This document shows positions 23,626 to 26,980 of a DNA stretch of 26,980 nt, piece by piece. Made by a program: the position numbers and the translations under genes. This DNA comes from JAWLGW01 sp964569055. GTDB lineage: Bacteria > Planctomycetota > J058. The notes below the pieces were generated by a model. The model searched no databases. It saw only the letters and a list, made by a program, of their open reading frames with translations, and was not told where the DNA came from. Location: positions 1 to 26,980 of the forward strand of contig CAZMSZ010000056.1 of the NCBI GenBank assembly GCA_964569055.1, in the 5' to 3' direction. Positions within the stretch are counted from its first letter, which is position 1. Each line of letters starts with the position of its first letter.

Positions 23626-23652
23626 GGCGAGGGCGCGCGTCGCGCCCTCGCC
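23626..23652 (+). terminator. Perfect hairpin between the VWA gene and the membrane-protein gene
   Basis: A perfect 12-bp G/C stem with a CGT loop begins 12 nt after the VWA stop. No T-run follows; copies of GACGAGC/GACCAGC follow instead. It could be an mRNA-stabilising or attenuating element inside an operon rather than a full terminator. Confidence 0.5.
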
Positions 23653-23703
23653 GCCGAGCCGACGAGCTGACGAGCCGACCAGCCGATTCGAGAGGAGCGC
23701 GAC

Positions 23704-24729
23704 GTGATCTTGTTCGTGTGGGAGAAGCAGGAGGGTCGGCGCCTGGTGCTCGGCCTGCTCCTGGCCGGCGCCGCCGCCGGGGCGCTGGGGCCCTCGCTGG
23801 CGCCCGTCCTCGGGCCCGCGGGCGTGGTGGCCGCGCTGGCCGTCGCCCTGGTCCTGGGCGGCTGGATGGCGCGGGGCGCCCGCGGGCCGCTCCTGGGGCC
23901 GCTGGCCCTGGCCGCCGCGGGCGGGGGGCTGGCGGGGCTCCTGGCGCCACGGCTCGCGCCGGGCGCGAGCCATGCCCTGCTGGGGCTGGCGGTCGGGTCG
24001 GCCCTGGCCGCGCAGCGCGGCGGCGAGGAGGGCCTGGCGCCCGCCCTCGACGGGGCGATGCGCGCGGCGCTGGGCGCGCTCCTGGGCGGCATGGCGGCCG
24101 GCGCGCTCCTGCTGGCGCCCCTGGCGGCCTCCCTGTCGCCGGCTGGCGCGGCGGCCCTGACCGCGACCGTCCTCGCGGCCTCGATCGCGGGCGCCGAGCT
24201 GACCCGCGGCCTGCTGTGGGTGGACGCCGCGCCGCCGGCCGAGGTCGCCGCGCTCCTCGCCGAGTGCGGGCCGACCACCCAGCCCGTGCTCGCGGCGGCC
24301 GAGGCCGCGCACCGGCGGGCCGTGCGGGCGGTGCTCGAGGCGGTGCGCGCGGGCGGGCCGCTGGGGTTCCGACCGCGCCAGCCGCTCGGTCTGGCGCGTC
24401 GCCTGCTGGAGGCGGCCGCCCGCGCGGCCGCGGCCTCCGAGCGGGACGAGGGCGCGCTCGCGGCCCTGGGCGAGGACGCGGGCGCGCTCGAGGCCCATCC
24501 CGACCTCGTCGAGGCGCGCCGCCGCCTGCGGACGACCCTCGCGGCGAGCGCCGAGCGGGCGCGGCAGGAGGCGGGCCGCCACGCGGCGGGCCTCGAGCGC
24601 CTGGCGCTGGCGCTCACCGACCCGGCCGCGGCGTGGCCCGAGTCCGCGCTGCCGGCCGCGCCTGGCGACGTGGCCCTGGCCGAGGTCGACGCCTTCGCGC
24701 GGATCGTGCGCGGGCAGCTGGCGGCGTGA
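23704..24729 (+). CDS. Alanine-rich multi-span membrane protein of unknown function
   Basis: The 341-residue product starts at a GTG with GAGAGGAG upstream. The N-terminal half (about 12-165) has five or six short Gly/Ala/Leu-rich membrane segments. The C-terminal half (about 170-341) is soluble, alanine-rich and helical, with CGPTTQPVLAAAEAAHRRAVRAV and RRRLRTTLAASAERARQEAG. No catalytic motif is seen. It lies 89 bp after the VWA gene and 64 bp before sigma 2, on the same strand, so a common transcript is likely. The small-residue helices resemble integral scaffold or pore proteins, but I do not recognise the family. Confidence 0.75.
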   Translation: MILFVWEKQEGRRLVLGLLLAGAAAGALGPSLAPVLGPAGVVAALAVALVLGGWMARGARGPLLGPLALAAAGGGLAGLLAPRLAPGASHALLGLAVGSALAAQRGGEEGLAPALDGAMRAALGALLGGMAAGALLLAPLAASLSPAGAAALTATVLAASIAGAELTRGLLWVDAAPPAEVAALLAECGPTTQPVLAAAEAAHRRAVRAVLEAVRAGGPLGFRPRQPLGLARRLLEAAARAAAASERDEGALAALGEDAGALEAHPDLVEARRRLRTTLAASAERARQEAGRHAAGLERLALALTDPAAAWPESALPAAPGDVALAEVDAFARIVRGQLAA

Positions 24730-24793
24730 GCCCGCCCGTCCCTTGCACGCCCGCGCGCGGTGGCGATCATGGCGACCCGGGGAAGGTCGGCCG

Positions 24794-25390
24794 ATGCTCG
24801 AGCCCAGCCAGCGCGCGGACGCGCCGGGCGCCCGCGGCGGGCCCGACGAGCTCACGGACGAGGAGCTCGAGGCGCGCTGGAAGCAGGGCTCCGCGCCGGC
24901 CTTCGCGGTGCTGTTCGAGCGCTACCACCGCCGGGTGTACGGCTTCGCGCTCCGGCTCGCCGGCGACGCGCACCTCGCCGAGGACCTCGCGCAGCGCGCG
25001 TTCCTCAACCTGTACCGCAAGCCGCCGCCCGGGACCGGGCGCGGCAGCTTCAAGACGCTCCTGTTCACGGTGGCGCGCAATGAGGCGCTCAACGAGCTCA
25101 AGCGCGCCAGCCGTCGCTACGAGGACTCCATGGAGGGCGCTCCAGAGCCGGGTGACGGGCAGGCGCCGCCCAGCGAACGCGCCGCGCAAGGCGAGGAGGC
25201 GCGCCGGCTGGAGCAGGCGCTGCAGGAGCTGCCCGACGACGAGCGCGAGGTGGTGCTGCTCCGGCAGGTGGAGGGGCTCTCCTTCCGGGAGGTGTGCGAG
25301 GTGACGGGGCTGAGCCGGGACGCGGTACGCTGGCGGCTCGCGCGCGGGCTCGAGCGGCTGCGCCGCGCGCTGCTGGGATCCGAGGGATGA
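24794..25390 (+). CDS. ECF-type RNA polymerase sigma factor 2
   Basis: The 198-residue product has region 2 (AFAVLFERYHRRVYGFALRL, EDLAQRAFLNLYRK, FKTLLFTVARNEALNELKRA) and region 4 (LQELPDDEREVVLLRQVEGL, VTGLSRDAVRWRLARGLERL), separated by an acidic linker. This is the group IV layout without regions 1 and 3. The ATG at 24794 is preceded by GGAAGG. Its stop overlaps the start of the next gene (ATGATGA-type overlap at 25387-25390), a standard arrangement for a sigma/anti-sigma pair. It probably controls its own operon or genes linked to the VWA and membrane proteins upstream. Confidence 0.93.
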   Translation: MLEPSQRADAPGARGGPDELTDEELEARWKQGSAPAFAVLFERYHRRVYGFALRLAGDAHLAEDLAQRAFLNLYRKPPPGTGRGSFKTLLFTVARNEALNELKRASRRYEDSMEGAPEPGDGQAPPSERAAQGEEARRLEQALQELPDDEREVVLLRQVEGLSFREVCEVTGLSRDAVRWRLARGLERLRRALLGSEG

Positions 25391-26754
25391 TGGACTGCGA
25401 GCGGACCGATCTGCTGCTGGGCTGGCTCGAGGACGCGCTCGACCCCGACGAGCGCGTGGCCGTCGAGGGCCACCTCGCGGGCTGCGCCGCGTGCCGCGAC
25501 GCCCTCGAGGGGTACCGCGCGACCGCCCGGGCGCTGGCCTCGCTCGAGGCGCCCGCCCCCTCGGAGACCGCGCGGACGTCGGCGTACGCCGCCATGCTCG
25601 AGGCCATGGACGACGCGGCGAGCGACCCTGCGCCGGGCGCCGCGCCTCGCGGCCGCCTGCTCCGCTTCGCGCCGCTGGCCGGAGCGGCGGCGGCCGCCGC
25701 GGTCCTCGCCGTGGCGACCATGCTCCCCTCCCGGCCCGCTCCCGGCGAGCTCGCGGCCGCGCGCGAGCAGAGCGCCGAGGCCGAGGCGGGCGTGGCCAGC
25801 GCGCCGCCCGCGGCCCCAGCCGGCGCGCGCTTCGAAGCCGCGAGCGAGCTGCGCGGCGAGCCGGCCGCGCCCCCACCCCAGGTGACGCTCGCCGACGCGG
25901 CCCCGCCGACGCCGGCGCCCGACTCGCGCTCGCCCGAGGCCGCGACCCGGCCGCGCGCCGAGCTGGGCGGACGCGCGCGCGAAGCGGTCGAGCGCGCTGG
26001 CGCGCTGGAGGACGCGGCGAGCGACCCTGCGGCGGGCGCGCCGCGGGCGCCGGCGCCGGAGCTGGCGAGCGCGGCGCAGCGGCGCGAACCGCTCGCGGTC
26101 TGGCGCGTCCACGACGAGGCGGGCGGGCGGCTCTACGTCCTGTTCGAGGACGGGGTGCAGCGCGGCGCCTGGCCGGCTGCCGACTCGGGGGCGGGCGCCC
26201 AGGCCGAGCCCGGAGCTGGCGCCGGCGGCCCGGGTGACCTCGGAGCCGCCGGTCCTGCGGCGGACGAAGGCGCCGGGTCGCGCTGGCCGCGCGGCCTCGC
26301 GGAGGCCAAGCCCGAGGCGAGCGACGGCGACCCGGACGCGCCCTCGGTCGTCCTCCTGGAGCCCTCGGCCACCGCGCACCTGGAGACGGCCGCGGTCAGC
26401 GCCGCCGACCCCGCCGTGGCGGGCGACCTCCTCGCGATCCTCGCGCGCGAGCTCGCGCCGCCGGTCCGCCGCTCCGCCAGGCTGCATGGCCGCCACCCGC
26501 CGCCTGCCGAACCAGCGGGCGCGGCCGCGCCTGGGGCGCGCCTCCGTCCGCGTCGACCCGAGGTGGTGCTGACGCTGTTCGCGGCGCTCGGCCAGCGCGA
26601 CCTCGCCCCCGACGCGGCGCTCCCCGAGCTGCAGGAGCGCCTGCGCACCATGCGGGAGTACTTGCGGCTCCGCGCGCTCGAGGCCGAGGAGCCCGCGCCT
26701 GCCGAGCTGGAGCGCGCCCGGGAGGCGCCGCCGCCCGCGCCCAAGGCGCGCTAG
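25387..26754 (+). CDS. Anti-sigma factor with zinc motif and long disordered periplasmic part
   Basis: The 455-residue product begins with a zinc anti-sigma domain: LLLGWLEDALDPDERVAVEG then His29-Cys33-Cys36 (HxxxCxxC). One membrane span follows (about 93-115, LAGAAAAAAVLAVATML). The remaining 340 residues are Ala/Pro/Glu-rich and apparently largely disordered, with two short ordered-looking islands: LAVWRVHDEAGGRLYVLFEDG (about 237-257) and PSVVLLEPSATAHLETAAVS (about 320-340). A C-terminal helix (RPEVVLTLFAALGQRDLAPD to LRLRALEAEEPAP) follows. It should hold sigma 2 inactive at the membrane. The start overlaps the sigma stop; another ATG is 3 nt later. The outer part matches no family I know. 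Confidence 0.85.
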   Translation: MMDCERTDLLLGWLEDALDPDERVAVEGHLAGCAACRDALEGYRATARALASLEAPAPSETARTSAYAAMLEAMDDAASDPAPGAAPRGRLLRFAPLAGAAAAAAVLAVATMLPSRPAPGELAAAREQSAEAEAGVASAPPAAPAGARFEAASELRGEPAAPPPQVTLADAAPPTPAPDSRSPEAATRPRAELGGRAREAVERAGALEDAASDPAAGAPRAPAPELASAAQRREPLAVWRVHDEAGGRLYVLFEDGVQRGAWPAADSGAGAQAEPGAGAGGPGDLGAAGPAADEGAGSRWPRGLAEAKPEASDGDPDAPSVVLLEPSATAHLETAAVSAADPAVAGDLLAILARELAPPVRRSARLHGRHPPPAEPAGAAAPGARLRPRRPEVVLTLFAALGQRDLAPDAALPELQERLRTMREYLRLRALEAEEPAPAELERAREAPPPAPKAR

Positions 26755-26757
26755 CCC

Positions 26758-26790
26758 GCCTCCGCGCAAGTCGCTTGGAATAGCGGAGGC
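26758..26790 (+). terminator. Hairpin after the sigma 2 / anti-sigma operon
   Basis: GCCTCCGC (26758-26765) pairs with GCGGAGGC (26783-26790) around a 17-nt loop that contains a small CAAG/CTTG stem. It starts 4 nt after the stop. No T-run follows. The remaining 190 bases to the window end show no gene that I can support, only a repeated GCGGCATCCG (26799 and 26828). Confidence 0.45.
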
Positions 26791-26980
26791 TGCCAGAGCG
26801 GCATCCGCAGGCACCTGACCAGCCAAGCGGCATCCGGCGGCGGCTCTCGGGCTGCGAGCGCCGCTCGCCTTCGCGCTCGCGGCGCGTGAGGCCGTGATCT
26901 CGCAAGCTTCGGCCGAGCTGGTCCAGGCGAGCTGCGCGCATGCAGCACCTCGCCGCAGAGTACTGAGCCTGCTCGGCTCC

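Noticed and set aside
17623..23670. A 2015-codon open frame crossing the gap
   Set aside because: Only its first 222 codons are a real gene. After the run of N it runs antisense to nrdJ, whose family match is certain, and continues out of frame through the VWA gene.
24743..24770. TTGCAC-16-GATCAT as a promoter for sigma 2
   Set aside because: Both hexamers match poorly and such pairs are expected by chance. It is not excluded.
26751..26948. Small minus-strand open frames at the right end
   Set aside because: They have Arg/Ala/Pro-rich translations without motif or ribosome-binding site, as expected from high GC.

Overview
The window is high-GC bacterial DNA with codon use dominated by G/C at third positions. 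It is probably a metagenomic or draft scaffold, because a 100-base run of N interrupts it at 18291-18390. The lineage cannot be fixed from sequence alone. Four features would suit a Planctomycetota-like or deltaproteobacterial/Myxococcota-like organism: short type IV pilin-like proteins with a DKDGD motif, an ECF sigma factor next to a zinc-finger/FecR-type anti-sigma protein, a cobalamin-dependent ribonucleotide reductase, and a von Willebrand factor A lipoprotein/secretory-type operon. I lean weakly to Planctomycetota.

Region 1 (1-8996) is a surface-polysaccharide island. A GT4 glycosyltransferase, cut by the left edge, runs leftward from a shared promoter region opposite GDP-mannose 4,6-dehydratase (gmd). 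After gmd come a tRNA-Ser(CGA) with its own strong terminator and about 900 bp of non-coding, internally repetitive DNA. Four genes then lie head to tail: a cobalamin-binding-type radical SAM protein, a GT2 glycosyltransferase, a polyprenyl-phosphate sugar-phosphate transferase and a GT39-like multi-membrane-span protein. The last three are tightly coupled. Together they look able to make a deoxyhexose donor, load the first sugar on a lipid carrier, extend the chain and modify it.

Region 2 (8997-13023) carries two short pilin/pseudopilin genes that share an unusually conserved N-terminal coding stretch. Between them are two translationally coupled zinc-dependent medium-chain dehydrogenases. 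The second pilin is followed at once by a DJ-1/YajL-type protein.

Region 3 (13024-18290) has a GAF-GGDEF-GAF signalling protein on the minus strand. Divergent from it is an ECF sigma factor followed by a large membrane protein with two anti-sigma zinc motifs, a FecR domain and an extra C-terminal domain. An unrecognised gene after that runs into the assembly gap.

Region 4 (18391-26980) starts with the minus-strand gene for the B12-dependent ribonucleotide reductase NrdJ. Divergent from it is a plus-strand run: a secreted VWA protein, an alanine-rich membrane protein, a second ECF sigma factor and its overlapping zinc-finger anti-sigma factor. I found no CRISPR array, insertion sequence, prophage gene or rRNA gene.
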